From Bacteroidales bacterium (GTDB lineage Bacteria > Bacteroidota > Bacteroidia > Bacteroidales > F082), in contig JANJUV010000014.1 in the NCBI GenBank assembly GCA_024710405.1, forward strand, positions 1 to 51,775: DNA of 51,775 nt, given 5' to 3'. The notes beneath the pieces are model-generated. The model searched no databases. It was given only the letters and a program-made list of their open reading frames with translations, and was not told the DNA's origin. This document shows, piece after piece, positions 9,301-17,227 of this stretch. The translations under genes and the position numbers were made by a program. Position 1 is the stretch's first letter. Every line of letters begins with the position of its first letter.

Positions 9301-9605
9301 TCCAGTTTGCGTTCAAGCACAGGAAGCTGTTTGTCGGTGTACCATGCCGTGTACAGGGCAAGTTCTTTTCCGTTGAGGTAGAAGTAGGTGTCGAACTGAT
9401 CAAACTTATAAAACGACCAGATGGAGTTGTTGTACTGCACCCTGTTTTTGCCGAAAGTCATGTTCGAGCCGTTGTAAAACTGAGCTGTGGAGGCAGAAGG
9501 CAACAGCACAATAAAAAGTCCGGCCAGGAATATAAGCCCTGCTGCAGATAACTTTTTGCAGACAGATGCGTATAGTGAAGACGGGACGTTTTGAAGTTGA
9601 ATCAT
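6312..9605 (-). CDS. Large propeller plus outer-membrane barrel protein
   Basis: A 1097-residue exported protein. A signal peptide (about 18-42, ending STAQ) leads into a region resembling the peptidase-MA type of gluzincin (LPDWYRNGLISYLSEDW, about 190-210) but with no HExxH upstream, so catalysis is unlikely. Next comes a TolB/PD40 beta-propeller (about 315-560), with WHPSGK, YSPDGQ and ASNRTD blades. A low-complexity KKSKMPQEEARLEEEK hinge follows, then a C-terminal beta-barrel (about 740-1097) ending in aromatic YLSFSLDF, as in outer-membrane proteins. It probably sits in the outer membrane with the propeller in the periplasm. Substrate unknown. The TauE-like gene follows immediately. Confidence 0.8.
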   Translation of the reverse strand: MIQLQNVPSSLYASVCKKLSAAGLIFLAGLFIVLLPSASTAQFYNGSNMTFGKNRVQYNNSIWSFYKFDQFDTYFYLNGKELALYTAWYTDKQLPVLERKLETVLDDKIQFIIFNTLNDYKQSNIGLSGDQQYNTGGITHILGNKVILYGDGDFRSLERQIRAGIADILITQLIFGGSIGSQIRNAALFTLPDWYRNGLISYLSEDWSTETDNRLRDGMLSRRFKKINRLEGEDAIIAGHSLWRFIEIRYGPSAITNILHLTQLTRNVQNGFLYVTGLSFKELTAEWYKYYYDSFASVPVAGVGEALDYRYRDDLAYSNPKISPDKTRLAYVTNREGRIFIWLEDLAGDKKKKIYKAGFSSALKTDHSYPLIEWHPSGKILAAVVEEKGNIWLYFFNLDENSQTKRILFDFQKVTSFSYSPDGQLLAMSAVRQGKPDIYVYSIASNSHIQITNDFYTDLHPVFFEGTRQIVFASNRTDDTLRMHTEPVPQKHNSDLFSYDFAKRSNLLKRITNSPLSDEKQPLHIKPGIIHYLSDANGYNNLFQAVYDSAISYVDTIVHYRYFFESSRLTDYTNPVHQYTLTDEGREILFTSFEDNRIRMYKAPVTNAGIGTLSSFMKQKKSKMPQEEARLEEEKNLQIQYRKRFANVYRNTTRKTDSSEMINPSRQGGFAIDGAERRPFEGFVRGEEQKKSIFGQAEPKRRIYNVEFFYDQLFTQVDFTYINYSYQPFSGGGSPIYLNPGFNVFLGVELSDLLEDYRLGGGVRLNSNLQNNEYVASYSNLRRRLDRHIVFHRQSIDLSSSSFLARTQSHELFYMLSWPFSESISLRGTGIYRNDMLVFLATDQISLKRPNIYENWTGLRTEFVFDNSRDLGMNLYSGIRSKAFAEYYQLIDRESRNLVVLGIDFRHYQKIHRNFIWANRFAASTSFGNNRLIYYMGGVDNWLFPSFNRSTPIDFGQDYAYQTLATNLRGFNQNIRNGNTFAVINSELRLPVFRYFLQRPINSDFIRHFQIVAFGDLGTAWTGINPYDPSNSLYTNTIINGPLNITVEVQKEPLVGGMGMGARTMLLGYFLRADVAWGVEDRRITKPIFYLSFSLDF

Positions 9606-9661
9606 GGGGCTAAATTACTGCTTTCGTACATGAGGATAAACACATCTGGATGGTTTATTGT

Positions 9662-9669
9662 TAAATTTG
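9662..9669 (+). promoter_or_regulatory. Bacteroidota -7 promoter element
   Basis: TAaaTTTG matches TAnnTTTG. It lies 40 bases upstream of the ATG at 9710, between two divergent genes. No good -33 partner is seen. Confidence 0.4.
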
Positions 9670-9709
9670 CCGCCCTAAAGATAAACTTGTCCCATTAATT
9701 ACCCGGTGT

Positions 9710-10354
9710 ATGATTCAGGTTAAAAAATTTGTTTTCAATTCGTTTCAGGTAAACACCTATTTGTTGTATGATGAGACCAGGGAATGTGTGATTATCGACG
9801 CAGCCTGCTCCGAACCTGAAGAAGAGATCGAACTGTCGAATTTTATTGCGTTCAATAATCTCAGACCGGTTCGTTTGCTCAGCACCCATTCGCATATTGA
9901 CCATGTGCTTGGTAACGCATTTGTTTCATCGAGATACGGTCTGAAACTGGAAGCCCATGCCGACAGCGCCCGATACCTGAAAGACGCTCCTACTTACGCT
10001 TCCACTTTTGGATTGCGGCTTTCGGCCGTGCAGATGCCCGAAGTTAATCTGACAGACAATCAGATGATCATTTTCGGCAACAGCAGCCTGAAGGTGCTCG
10101 AAACCCCCGGACACGCAGCCGGAAGCGTGTGTTTCTATAACGATGAAGTCCCCTTTGTCATTGCCGGCGATGTGCTTTTTTACCAAAGCATAGGCCGCAC
10201 CGACCTTCCGGGGGGTAATTACGATCTGCTGAAAAACAGTATCTGGGGAAAACTGTTTGTGCTGCCCGACCAAACCCTCGTTTATCCCGGCCATGGACCA
10301 GAGACGACCATAGGAAGCGAAAAAGTAGATAATCCTTTCGTTTCTATCGGCTGA
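9710..10354 (+). CDS. Metallo-beta-lactamase-fold hydrolase
   Basis: A 214-residue cytoplasmic hydrolase of the glyoxalase II-like branch of the metallo-beta-lactamase superfamily. The metal ligands are all visible: THSHIDH (HxHxDH) around residues 65-71, GHAAGS around 134, AGDVLF around 153 (bridging Asp) and PGHG around 197. Family members hydrolyse thioesters such as S-lactoylglutathione; the true substrate here is unknown. The extended C-terminal domain of canonical glyoxalase II is missing, so the generic name is safer. Its 3' end overlaps the convergent glycosyltransferase gene by 11 bases. Confidence 0.88.
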   Translation: MIQVKKFVFNSFQVNTYLLYDETRECVIIDAACSEPEEEIELSNFIAFNNLRPVRLLSTHSHIDHVLGNAFVSSRYGLKLEAHADSARYLKDAPTYASTFGLRLSAVQMPEVNLTDNQMIIFGNSSLKVLETPGHAAGSVCFYNDEVPFVIAGDVLFYQSIGRTDLPGGNYDLLKNSIWGKLFVLPDQTLVYPGHGPETTIGSEKVDNPFVSIG

Positions 10355-11345
10355 TGCGCAGCAAATCTGAGGCAATTTTGCCGCTGTCTTGTTTCATCAT
10401 GCAATGGAAATGACCTTTCGGACAGCGCTCATTACCTATTTTGCTGCACGGACGACACTTTAGCCCTTCAACTTCAGAAATCACGGACTGGTGCTCCTTT
10501 CCCGGCATATACGGTGTCATCCCGAGCGAAGGAACTGTGTTGCCCCAGACCGAAACAAGCGGTTTGCCAAAGGCTGCCGCAATATGCATCAGGCCGGTGT
10601 CGTTAGTGAGCACAGCCCGGCTGTGTTTCAGCAGCCAGGCCGACTGGTGCAGCGAAAGCAATCCGCAACTGTTCGTGACATGTGCGCCTGAAAAAGAGGC
10701 AATCTGCTCACCGCGCTGCCTGTCTTCGGGGCCTCCGAGCAGAATAACCTTTAAATCCAGTTTTTTACATACCTCTGTGACCTTTTCAACCGGCAGAATT
10801 TTCGTGTTGTGCTTTCCACCGATGACCACTGCGTAAAAGCCTGATGACAGCTGTGGTGCATATATTTCTTTCAGTTGCACCAAGGTCGGATACTCATCCG
10901 GAGGCAGAAAATAATCCAGCCCAAGGCCATCGTTTTGCACCCCCAAAGGTTCAACGGCCTTGAAGTACCGATCCACGATGTGCAGTTTTGGCATTCTGTC
11001 GATACCGAACTGCACCAACAGGTATTTTTCGAGGTTCAGCTTCGGAAAACCCGCCGAAGGCCGCTTCAGCCCATAGCGAACCCGCATCGATCGCAGGTTC
11101 TTATGCAGGTCGGCAACAAAGTCAAACTGCTCTTTTTTAAGGGTTTCGATTAGTGGTTTTAAGGAACCATCGAAGCAGTGAATCTTGTTGATATAAGGGT
11201 TGTGCTCAAACAACTGGCGGTTGCTCTTCCGCGTCAGCACATGCAGTTCGGCATCCGGTATCTGGCGAGCCACACAACGAATCACCGGACTGGTGAGCAC
11301 GATGTCGCCAATTGAACTGAAACGGATGATGAGTATCTTTTTCAA
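10344..11345 (-). CDS. Glycosyltransferase family 9 (heptosyltransferase-like)
   Basis: GT-B glycosyltransferase of family 9, the group of ADP-heptose:LPS heptosyltransferases, likely acting in lipopolysaccharide or other envelope glycan assembly at the inner membrane. The N-terminus KKILIIRFSSIGDIVLTSPV is classic for the family, and GLMHIAAAFGKP-type donor-site residues lie at about 260-275. I place the start at a TTG (11343-11345), giving 333 residues. The codons before it overlap a well-formed promoter, and homologues normally begin at this KKIL. The upstream frame extends to a TTG at 11393, which lies upstream of the predicted transcription start. Confidence 0.85.
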   Translation of the reverse strand: MKKILIIRFSSIGDIVLTSPVIRCVARQIPDAELHVLTRKSNRQLFEHNPYINKIHCFDGSLKPLIETLKKEQFDFVADLHKNLRSMRVRYGLKRPSAGFPKLNLEKYLLVQFGIDRMPKLHIVDRYFKAVEPLGVQNDGLGLDYFLPPDEYPTLVQLKEIYAPQLSSGFYAVVIGGKHNTKILPVEKVTEVCKKLDLKVILLGGPEDRQRGEQIASFSGAHVTNSCGLLSLHQSAWLLKHSRAVLTNDTGLMHIAAAFGKPLVSVWGNTVPSLGMTPYMPGKEHQSVISEVEGLKCRPCSKIGNERCPKGHFHCMMKQDSGKIASDLLRISR

Positions 11346-11373
11346 AAGCTTGATTGCTGCGTGAAGGTAGCGG

Positions 11374-11403
11374 CAAAGGTAACACAATAGCAACTATTGT
11401 CAA
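11374..11403 (-). promoter_or_regulatory. Promoter of glycosyltransferase gene
   Basis: On the minus strand TTGaca (11398-11403) is followed after 19 bases (counted from TTG) by TAccTTTG (11374-11381), matching the Bacteroidota -33/-7 arrangement. It would start transcription near 11367 and leave about 20 bases before the TTG start codon at 11345. Confidence 0.6.
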
Positions 11404-11486
11404 GTATGAGGTTCGGGCCGGACTTTGTGGTGAACATTGTTGCAAATCAGTCTGATTTCAAGCGTCATAAGCTTCTTTACGTATGT

Positions 11487-11519
11487 TTTGGCGCCTGAGC
11501 GTAACAATGCCTATTTTTG
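11487..11519 (+). promoter_or_regulatory. Promoter of tatD, nearly leaderless
   Basis: TTTG at 11487-11490, a 21-base spacer and TATTTTTG at 11512-11519. The ATG begins only four bases after the -7 element, so transcription should start at or within a few bases of the start codon. Confidence 0.65.
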
Positions 11520-11523
11520 CAGC

Positions 11524-12303
11524 ATGAAATTAGTCGATACCCACGCACATCTGTATCTTCCGGAGTTTGATACCGACCGCGCTGATGTTGTCGCCTCGGC
11601 CGTGGCCAAAGGTATCGAAACTATATTGCTGCCCAACATCGACAGCGGTTCCGTGGGAGCCTTGCTCGATATGTGTAACACTTTTCCGGCGCATTGCAAG
11701 CCCATGATGGGGCTGCACCCGACTTCGGTGAAGGCCGATGCCGACCAGGAACTGCAACTGGTGAAAGACGAGCTGGAAAAAGGTATTTATGTGGCTGTGG
11801 GAGAGATCGGCATCGATCTGTATTGGTCGGTGGAGTATAAAGATTTGCAGATCAATGTGTTTCGCGAGCAGCTCAGGCTGGCTAAAAAGTTTGACCTGCC
11901 GGTAGCCATCCACACCCGCGAGGCTTTTCCGCTTATCCTTGATTTAGTGGAACAGGAAATGAACAGTGGACTGAGCGGTGTGTTTCATTGCTTCAGCGGC
12001 TCGGCAGAGGATGCCTCCCGTATCATGGAACTTGGTTTTATGATGGGCATTGGCGGAGTGATTACCTACAAGAAATCAAGTCTTCCGGAAGTGGTTGCCG
12101 GCATCCCGATGGAGTTTCTGCTGCTCGAAACCGATGCGCCTTTTCTGCCCCCGATGCCTTTCAGAGGAAAACGCAACCAAAGCGATTACTTGATTTATGT
12201 TGCACAAAGACTTGCTGAGGTTAAGCAACTGCGGCTGGAGGAAGTTGCCGCACAAACCACCACCAATGCACTCAGGCTATTTTCAACAACCGAACAACAC
12301 TGA
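11524..12303 (+). CDS. tatD: TatD family metal-dependent hydrolase
   Basis: A 259-residue TIM-barrel deoxyribonuclease/hydrolase of the TatD family, linked to DNA repair and nucleic acid turnover. Metal ligands are visible: DTHAH at residues 4-8, GEIGID (Glu) around 92-97, IHTRE around 128, FHCFSG around 154 and LETDAPFL (Asp) around 203. The open frame begins at 11437, but the ATG at 11524 starts with the family-typical MKLVDTHAHL, and the promoter lies between the two. Asparaginase follows after three bases, so they form an operon. Near-complete family match. Confidence 0.93.
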   Translation: MKLVDTHAHLYLPEFDTDRADVVASAVAKGIETILLPNIDSGSVGALLDMCNTFPAHCKPMMGLHPTSVKADADQELQLVKDELEKGIYVAVGEIGIDLYWSVEYKDLQINVFREQLRLAKKFDLPVAIHTREAFPLILDLVEQEMNSGLSGVFHCFSGSAEDASRIMELGFMMGIGGVITYKKSSLPEVVAGIPMEFLLLETDAPFLPPMPFRGKRNQSDYLIYVAQRLAEVKQLRLEEVAAQTTTNALRLFSTTEQH

Positions 12304-12306
12304 ACT

Positions 12307-13338
12307 ATGGAAGATAAAACTGCCATTTTGGTAATTTACACCGGTGGCACCATCGGGATGATCAAAGACCCGCAGAGCGGCGCGCTCAAACCATTCAATT
12401 TCGACAACATCTACGATCAGATGCCGATATTGAAGAGTTTTCAGTATCAGATAGATTTTTTGTCGTTCGATCCGTTGATCGACTCCTCCAACATGAAGCC
12501 TTCGTTCTGGATCAGGCTGGCTGAACTCATTGGAAGCAACTACGAACGATACGATGGTTTTGTGGTGCTGCACGGTTCCGACACCATGGCCTACACTGCT
12601 TCGGCCATTAGTTTTATGCTCGAAAACCTCAACAAACCGGTTGTGTTCACCGGGTCGCAACTGCCTATGGGTGTGATCAGAACCGATGGTCGTGAGAACT
12701 TCCTCGCCGCTATTGAGATCGCAGCCGCAAAAGACGAAAGCATGCCTATGGTCCCCGAAGTGTGCATCTTTTTCGAAAACCAGCTGATGCGCGCCAACCG
12801 AACTACTAAATTCAACGCAGAGCACTTCAATGCCTTTGTTTCGGGCAATTATCCCCTGCTGGCCGAAGTGGGCGTGCACATACGCTACCACCGGCAGTAT
12901 ATCATGAAACCCAACTTCAAGAAACTCAAAATCCATACTTCGCTCGATTTTAACGTGACCATCCTGAAGCTGTTTCCGGGGATATCGGAGAATGTGGTGC
13001 GTGCCACACTCGGCATCCCGGGGCTTAAGGCGCTCATCCTCGAAACCTTTGGTTCGGGCAATGCACCCACCGACGCATGGTTTATCCGAAGTCTTGAAGA
13101 AGCCATCGACAAAGGGTTGATTGTGTACAACGTAACCCAGTGTAAGTCGGGTTCGGTTGAAATAGGCAAATATGAAACCAGCCTCGACCTCGGACGTATC
13201 GGGGTGATTGGCGGTTACGACATCACCACAGAGTCGGCACTGGCCAAACTCATGTACCTGATCGGTGAGGGCTACAGCCACGACAAGGTTGTGGAACTGC
13301 TGCAGGCCTCCATCCGCGGAGAGATGACGACAGCCTGA
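12307..13338 (+). CDS. ansA: Type I L-asparaginase
   Basis: Cytoplasmic-type asparaginase, hydrolysing L-asparagine to aspartate and ammonia; 343 residues, normal length. The first catalytic-threonine motif YTGGTIGM (T12) and the second motif LHGSDTMAYT around residues 88-97 are intact, as is PVVFTGSQLPMG. It has no signal peptide, which supports type I. It begins three bases after tatD, without a promoter of its own, so expression should follow tatD. Confidence 0.93.
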   Translation: MEDKTAILVIYTGGTIGMIKDPQSGALKPFNFDNIYDQMPILKSFQYQIDFLSFDPLIDSSNMKPSFWIRLAELIGSNYERYDGFVVLHGSDTMAYTASAISFMLENLNKPVVFTGSQLPMGVIRTDGRENFLAAIEIAAAKDESMPMVPEVCIFFENQLMRANRTTKFNAEHFNAFVSGNYPLLAEVGVHIRYHRQYIMKPNFKKLKIHTSLDFNVTILKLFPGISENVVRATLGIPGLKALILETFGSGNAPTDAWFIRSLEEAIDKGLIVYNVTQCKSGSVEIGKYETSLDLGRIGVIGGYDITTESALAKLMYLIGEGYSHDKVVELLQASIRGEMTTA

Positions 13339-13376
13339 GTGAAGCTGTCACAACATAAAACAAAGCTGCCCCATCC

Positions 13377-13408
13377 TTGTTTATCAAGTGTATAATCGCG
13401 TAATTTTG
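13377..13408 (+). promoter_or_regulatory. Promoter of DAHP synthase gene
   Basis: TTG at 13377-13379, a 21-base spacer and TAATTTTG at 13401-13408, ending eight bases before the ATG at 13417. The 5' leader would be very short. Confidence 0.6.
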
Positions 13409-13416
13409 CTGCTTCA

Positions 13417-14538
13417 ATGAGTCCCCATCCGCATATAGAATCGCTGACCAACTGGTTGCCCGATCAGGGTGATACGCCATTTGTGATCAGCGGCCCGTGC
13501 AGTGCCGAAAACGAGCATCAGCTGCTCACCACTGCCCGTGAGCTGAGCCTGTTGCCTGAGGTGAAGGTGCTCAGGGCAGGTATCTGGAAACCCCGCACCC
13601 GCCCCAATGACTTTGAGGGAGCCGGTGTCGAGGCGCTCAGGTGGATGCAGAAGGCCAAAGCCGAAACAGGCCTGAAACTTGCCGTGGAGGTGGCCAACCC
13701 CGCCCATGTGGAGGAAGCCCTGAAACACGGGATCGACATGCTGTGGATTGGTGCACGCACCGTGGTCAATCCCTTCTCGGTGCAGGAACTGGCCGATGGA
13801 TTGCGTGGGACTGACATACCGGTTTTGGTGAAAAACCCGCTGACGCCCGACCTGAAGCTCTGGCTGGGTGCCCTCGAAAGGATCAACAGGGCCGGTGTGC
13901 ACAGGCTGGCGGCCATCCATCGCGGCTTTCACTATTTCGAGAAGTCGCCCTACCGTAATGCCCCCATGTGGGAGATTCCCATTGAGCTGAAACGGCTGGT
14001 GCCCGGCCTACCGCTCATCACCGACATCAGCCACATCTGCGGCAGGCGCGATCTGCTGCAGCCCATAGCACAGAAAGCCCTCGACCTCGAAACCAACGGG
14101 CTGATGATCGAAAGCCACTACAACCCCGATATCGCACTGACGGATGCCGCACAGCAGCTGACACCCGCAGCACTGAAGCAACTGCTGGCATCGCTCATCG
14201 TGCGCCAGCACAGCGGTGGCTTTGAGTTTGAATACAAACTGGAGCAAATGCGCACCGAAATTGATAAAATTGATGTGGAACTGATTGATCTGCTTTCGAG
14301 ACGCATGCAGGTCGTTGACGAAATAGGGGCCTACAAAAAGGAAAACAACATCACTATCCTTCAACTCAAACGCTGGCAACATATTATCGAAGACAGGCTG
14401 TCGATCGGCGCCAATCTGGGGCTGAACCGCAAATTCCTGCTTCAGCTCCTCGAACTCGTGCACGAAGCCAGCATACAAAGGCAAACGGAAATATTCAACC
14501 GGACCGGACAGCCCCCTACATCCAGCGGCGACGCTTGA
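13417..14538 (+). CDS. Bifunctional DAHP synthase / chorismate mutase
   Basis: Shikimate-pathway enzyme of 373 residues. The N-terminal domain (about 20-265) is a type I-beta, KDO8P-like 3-deoxy-7-phosphoheptulonate synthase (FVISGPCSAENE, GIWKPRTRPNDFEG). The C-terminal domain (about 275-360) is an AroQ-type chorismate mutase helix bundle (MRTEIDKIDVELIDLLSRRM). It joins phosphoenolpyruvate and erythrose-4-phosphate and then steers chorismate to prephenate for Phe/Tyr. In such fusions the mutase domain often mediates feedback by prephenate; that is family knowledge. The last 23 bases overlap the convergent corA gene. Confidence 0.93.
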   Translation: MSPHPHIESLTNWLPDQGDTPFVISGPCSAENEHQLLTTARELSLLPEVKVLRAGIWKPRTRPNDFEGAGVEALRWMQKAKAETGLKLAVEVANPAHVEEALKHGIDMLWIGARTVVNPFSVQELADGLRGTDIPVLVKNPLTPDLKLWLGALERINRAGVHRLAAIHRGFHYFEKSPYRNAPMWEIPIELKRLVPGLPLITDISHICGRRDLLQPIAQKALDLETNGLMIESHYNPDIALTDAAQQLTPAALKQLLASLIVRQHSGGFEFEYKLEQMRTEIDKIDVELIDLLSRRMQVVDEIGAYKKENNITILQLKRWQHIIEDRLSIGANLGLNRKFLLQLLELVHEASIQRQTEIFNRTGQPPTSSGDA

Positions 14539-15424
14539 AAAAGAGCACCATCACCACGCCCAGGATGCTCATCCCTGCCAGCAACAGCCAAAACGCCACC
14601 GGCCAGTCTTCGAGCGGCAGGCGCACATTCATGCCATAGAGGCTGGTGATGAAGGTGAGCGGAAGGATGATAGACGAAATAAGCGTCAGAATCTTGATGA
14701 TCTCGTTGGTTTTGTTGGTCTGCATCGAGTCGAAGGTCTTCGACAGGCCCTCGATCAGGTCTTCGAAATCTTCGGTCATGTCCCACATCTTCTGGTAATA
14801 GTCAAGGATGTTGCCCCAGTAGTCTTCCATATTGTCGGCAAAACCGCTCACCTGGCCGGTCTCGAATTTATGGAACAGCCTGAGCTGAGGTTTGAAGATG
14901 GTGTTGATGAGGATGATATTTTTACGGGTGACTGAGATACGTTCGATGATTTTCACAGGCCGGCTGCTGAACAGTTCGCGGTTGATCAATTCCAGGTCGA
15001 GGCCTACCTTGCGCATCAGGTATAGTGACTCTGACATCAGCCGTTCGAGGATGCGGTAGAGCAGGGTGTCGGAGGTTCCGATGTCGATGTCTTCGTCGTT
15101 TTTTTCGCGTTCGGAGTATTCCACAAACATATTGGCCACCACCCAATGGGCTTTTCCGATGGTGATCACATAGTCTTCGCCCCAGAAAATTTTCACTTCA
15201 CGGGTTTTGATGAAGGTGTTCTGCTTGTCGAAATGGGGGAAATGCAGGATCATGAAGTAATAGTCGTCGTAGATGTCGATCTTGGGCCGTTGGGTAACCG
15301 AGCGGCAGTCTTCGATGTCGAGCGGGTGAAAGTGGAACTTTTCGAGCAGGTGGGTGAAGTCTTGTTCGGTGGGATTTAAGATGTGGTGCCATTTCAGCCT
15401 TCCCATTTTAATGGTTTCAATCAT
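14516..15424 (-). CDS. corA: CorA family magnesium/cobalt transporter
   Basis: A 302-residue divalent cation channel of the inner membrane. It has a large N-terminal cytoplasmic domain, then two C-terminal transmembrane helices. The signature YGMNV closes the first helix (about residues 262-266) and the positively charged tail KRRRWM follows the second. A strong GGGAGGG precedes the ATG at 15424. The 3' end overlaps the DAHP synthase gene by 23 bases on the opposite strand. Confidence 0.93.
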   Translation of the reverse strand: MIETIKMGRLKWHHILNPTEQDFTHLLEKFHFHPLDIEDCRSVTQRPKIDIYDDYYFMILHFPHFDKQNTFIKTREVKIFWGEDYVITIGKAHWVVANMFVEYSEREKNDEDIDIGTSDTLLYRILERLMSESLYLMRKVGLDLELINRELFSSRPVKIIERISVTRKNIILINTIFKPQLRLFHKFETGQVSGFADNMEDYWGNILDYYQKMWDMTEDFEDLIEGLSKTFDSMQTNKTNEIIKILTLISSIILPLTFITSLYGMNVRLPLEDWPVAFWLLLAGMSILGVVMVLFFKRRRWM

Positions 15425-15497
15425 AGGCTTACCCTCCCTTCTTTAGAACTTGTGAAACAAAAAAGATTTACATTCCCTTTACTGGTTTTCTGTGCCC

Positions 15498-15505
15498 CAA
15501 AAGTA
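15498..15505 (-). promoter_or_regulatory. Bacteroidota -7 promoter element of corA
   Basis: TActTTTG on the minus strand, about 73 bases upstream of the corA ATG. No clear -33 partner. The leader would be about 65 bases. Nothing else stands out in the 274 bases between corA and the next gene. Confidence 0.4.
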
Positions 15506-15698
15506 CATTTTTTTTTGCTTTTCGGAGGTTAGGACAGGATTAAGTTTTTTTGAAATAGGGTTAGTTCTGAATTCCTGGTTTTGATTCTTTTTTAACTTAG
15601 GTTTGGTTGATTTCCGGAGCAAAGCTGTTTTTACGGCAGCTTGTGGTGATTGGACAATACCCCGATAAGTGAATGGAATATTTGAGTTAAAGTCATGT

Positions 15699-16529
15699 TT
15701 ATTTATCTAACTTTTTCTTTTTTTTGGGTGGTGGCAGGAAGCTTTCTTTCGTTACTACTTTTTTTCCTGTTTTTTGTTCTAATGCTAACCTTGCATCTTT
15801 AGCAATTTCTCCGCCTTTTTTCCCTGCAATGGCATTTTGATGAACACCTTTTGCTTTTTCTGTTTCAGCTATTTGACGGGTTGAAAGTTCTGCTAATGCT
15901 GAAAAAATTAATTCAGCTTCACTCATGTGGTCGCGCAGATTTTGTGATTTTAATCCTTTCAGATCTTTGTGCTTCTTCACCGTTAAGCCAGTCCACTCTT
16001 GATGGATTATATTGGTTAGGTAAGCAAATTCATCTGACTTTTGGACTCCACTTTCTTTCCAATAATCTGTCAGTTTATTTCGGGTTTCCTGACCGGTCAT
16101 TCGTTGCTGAATCCATTTTTCGCTTCTTCCAAGTTTTTGCCAGTTTTCTCTGGCTCTTCCTATGCTTTGTTCAGGGTCAGCTATTTCCTGCATTCTTTCA
16201 TATCCAACTTTTGCTAACCATTGTTTAAACGGTTCTGCTTTGGGTGAAGGAATTGATTGAATGATACGAAGCAATGATTGAGTGTCAGCAACATCTGTAT
16301 CTCTCATTTTTCCATCTGATGCTTTCATTTTCAACTGTCGACAAATTGTCGACAGTTCAAGCCCATCCTGAGTTTTAACTCTCTTTTTCATTTTAAACCA
16401 ATAATCTCTTGGATTTGAACTATCAGTTAAAATTTCTACAACATCTATGACGGAAAAATACCATGTTTCAGTTTTTTCATCCCAGTGGGTTCGGACTTGT
16501 TTGCTTTCAAATAATTTAATGTTGCTCAT
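15699..16529 (-). CDS. BRO-N domain protein (phage antirepressor-like)
   Basis: A 276-residue protein beginning SNIKLFESKQVRTHWDEKTE, the start of a BRO-N domain (about 1-110), a DNA-binding module of phage antirepressors and baculovirus BRO proteins. The C-terminal half (about 150-260) has the charged helical look of DinD-like proteins, and the tail is lysine-rich (PPPKKKKKLDK). I start at the ATG at 16527-16529. The gene is clearly richer in A/T than its neighbours (a 60-base stretch at 15901 is 35% GC against 60% at 13741), so recent transfer is likely. No integrase or other phage gene is nearby, so it looks like an isolated cargo gene. Confidence 0.75.
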   Translation of the reverse strand: MSNIKLFESKQVRTHWDEKTETWYFSVIDVVEILTDSSNPRDYWFKMKKRVKTQDGLELSTICRQLKMKASDGKMRDTDVADTQSLLRIIQSIPSPKAEPFKQWLAKVGYERMQEIADPEQSIGRARENWQKLGRSEKWIQQRMTGQETRNKLTDYWKESGVQKSDEFAYLTNIIHQEWTGLTVKKHKDLKGLKSQNLRDHMSEAELIFSALAELSTRQIAETEKAKGVHQNAIAGKKGGEIAKDARLALEQKTGKKVVTKESFLPPPKKKKKLDK

Positions 16530-16640
16530 TGAATTTCTATTTATCAAATTATTTTTATGAATAAGTGTATCCTGATGCTTTGTGATAACTTTTTTTTCGT
16601 TGGTTTCGGTTCACGCGGGCCATTGATTAACTGTCAACAG

Positions 16641-16685
16641 GCGGGATTTCGTTCAACATGGCTTCATGTTTGGTCTCGTCCCTCG
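16641..16685. repeat. Imperfect dyad between BRO and lipoprotein genes
   Basis: aacatg-gctt-catgtt (16655-16670) is a perfect 6-bp hairpin. Flanking cgggat and gtcccTcg can extend pairing with wobble and bulged bases. The stretch from about 16590 to 16710 is visibly richer in G/C than the AT-rich genes on either side. It may be a mobile or recombination element, but no defined family signature was found. Confidence 0.3.
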
Positions 16686-16729
16686 ACCACACTGCACCGA
16701 CATTTCTTATGTTCCAATAATCAAATTGT

Positions 16730-17227
16730 CTATTCTTCAGTTCTCCAATAATGAGTTGAATGTTGGTAAATGAATGAATTCAAATATTTGTTCTCAACAG
16801 TTTTTACTTTCACATTATATTTTTCACCTTCTTTTAGTTGTTGTGGAATACCTTGATTTGGAAATGTCTGTATGTATTCCTTTTCGTTAAGTTTCCCATA
16901 AATAATCCGATGACCACCAAATGCTTGATGAATTGCTTCAACTTTCCATAATAAGTTATTATTCTCATCAGTTACTTCCATTGCAACTATTAATTCAGGA
17001 ATTCCAACATTAATAGTCAAGTCTGCTCCTATTACAATCCCAAGTTTAAATTCCTTTTCAATAGGGTCAATAACCATTTCCAAATCACCTGTCTTTTTGT
17101 TTGGTATTATATATATTTTCTTCGGAGTTGCACAGCTTATAAAAAAAAGCATTCCTAAAAATATAAAATATGGTTTTCGATTCAATTTAATCAAATTTAA
17201 ATTATAGTTTGTCAGTTCTCTTCTCAT
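16730..17227 (-). CDS. Putative lipoprotein of unknown function
   Basis: A 165-residue protein with a hydrophobic segment and lipobox-like FFISC ending at C32, followed by ATPKKIYIIPNKKTGDLEM. It is probably a lipid-anchored periplasmic or outer-membrane protein of mostly beta structure. I recognise no family. It shares the AT-rich composition of the adjacent BRO gene and probably arrived with it. An internal ATG at residue 26 would shorten the leader too much for a signal peptide, so the upstream start is preferred. Confidence 0.6.
   Translation of the reverse strand: MRRELTNYNLNLIKLNRKPYFIFLGMLFFISCATPKKIYIIPNKKTGDLEMVIDPIEKEFKLGIVIGADLTINVGIPELIVAMEVTDENNNLLWKVEAIHQAFGGHRIIYGKLNEKEYIQTFPNQGIPQQLKEGEKYNVKVKTVENKYLNSFIYQHSTHYWRTEE

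Noticed and set aside
16557-16751. Integron attC site and a small plus-strand frame
   Set aside because: The only attC-like core (gttcaac) lies inside the hairpin and the paired GTTRRRY/RYYYAAC ends are missing. The frame has no coding signature.
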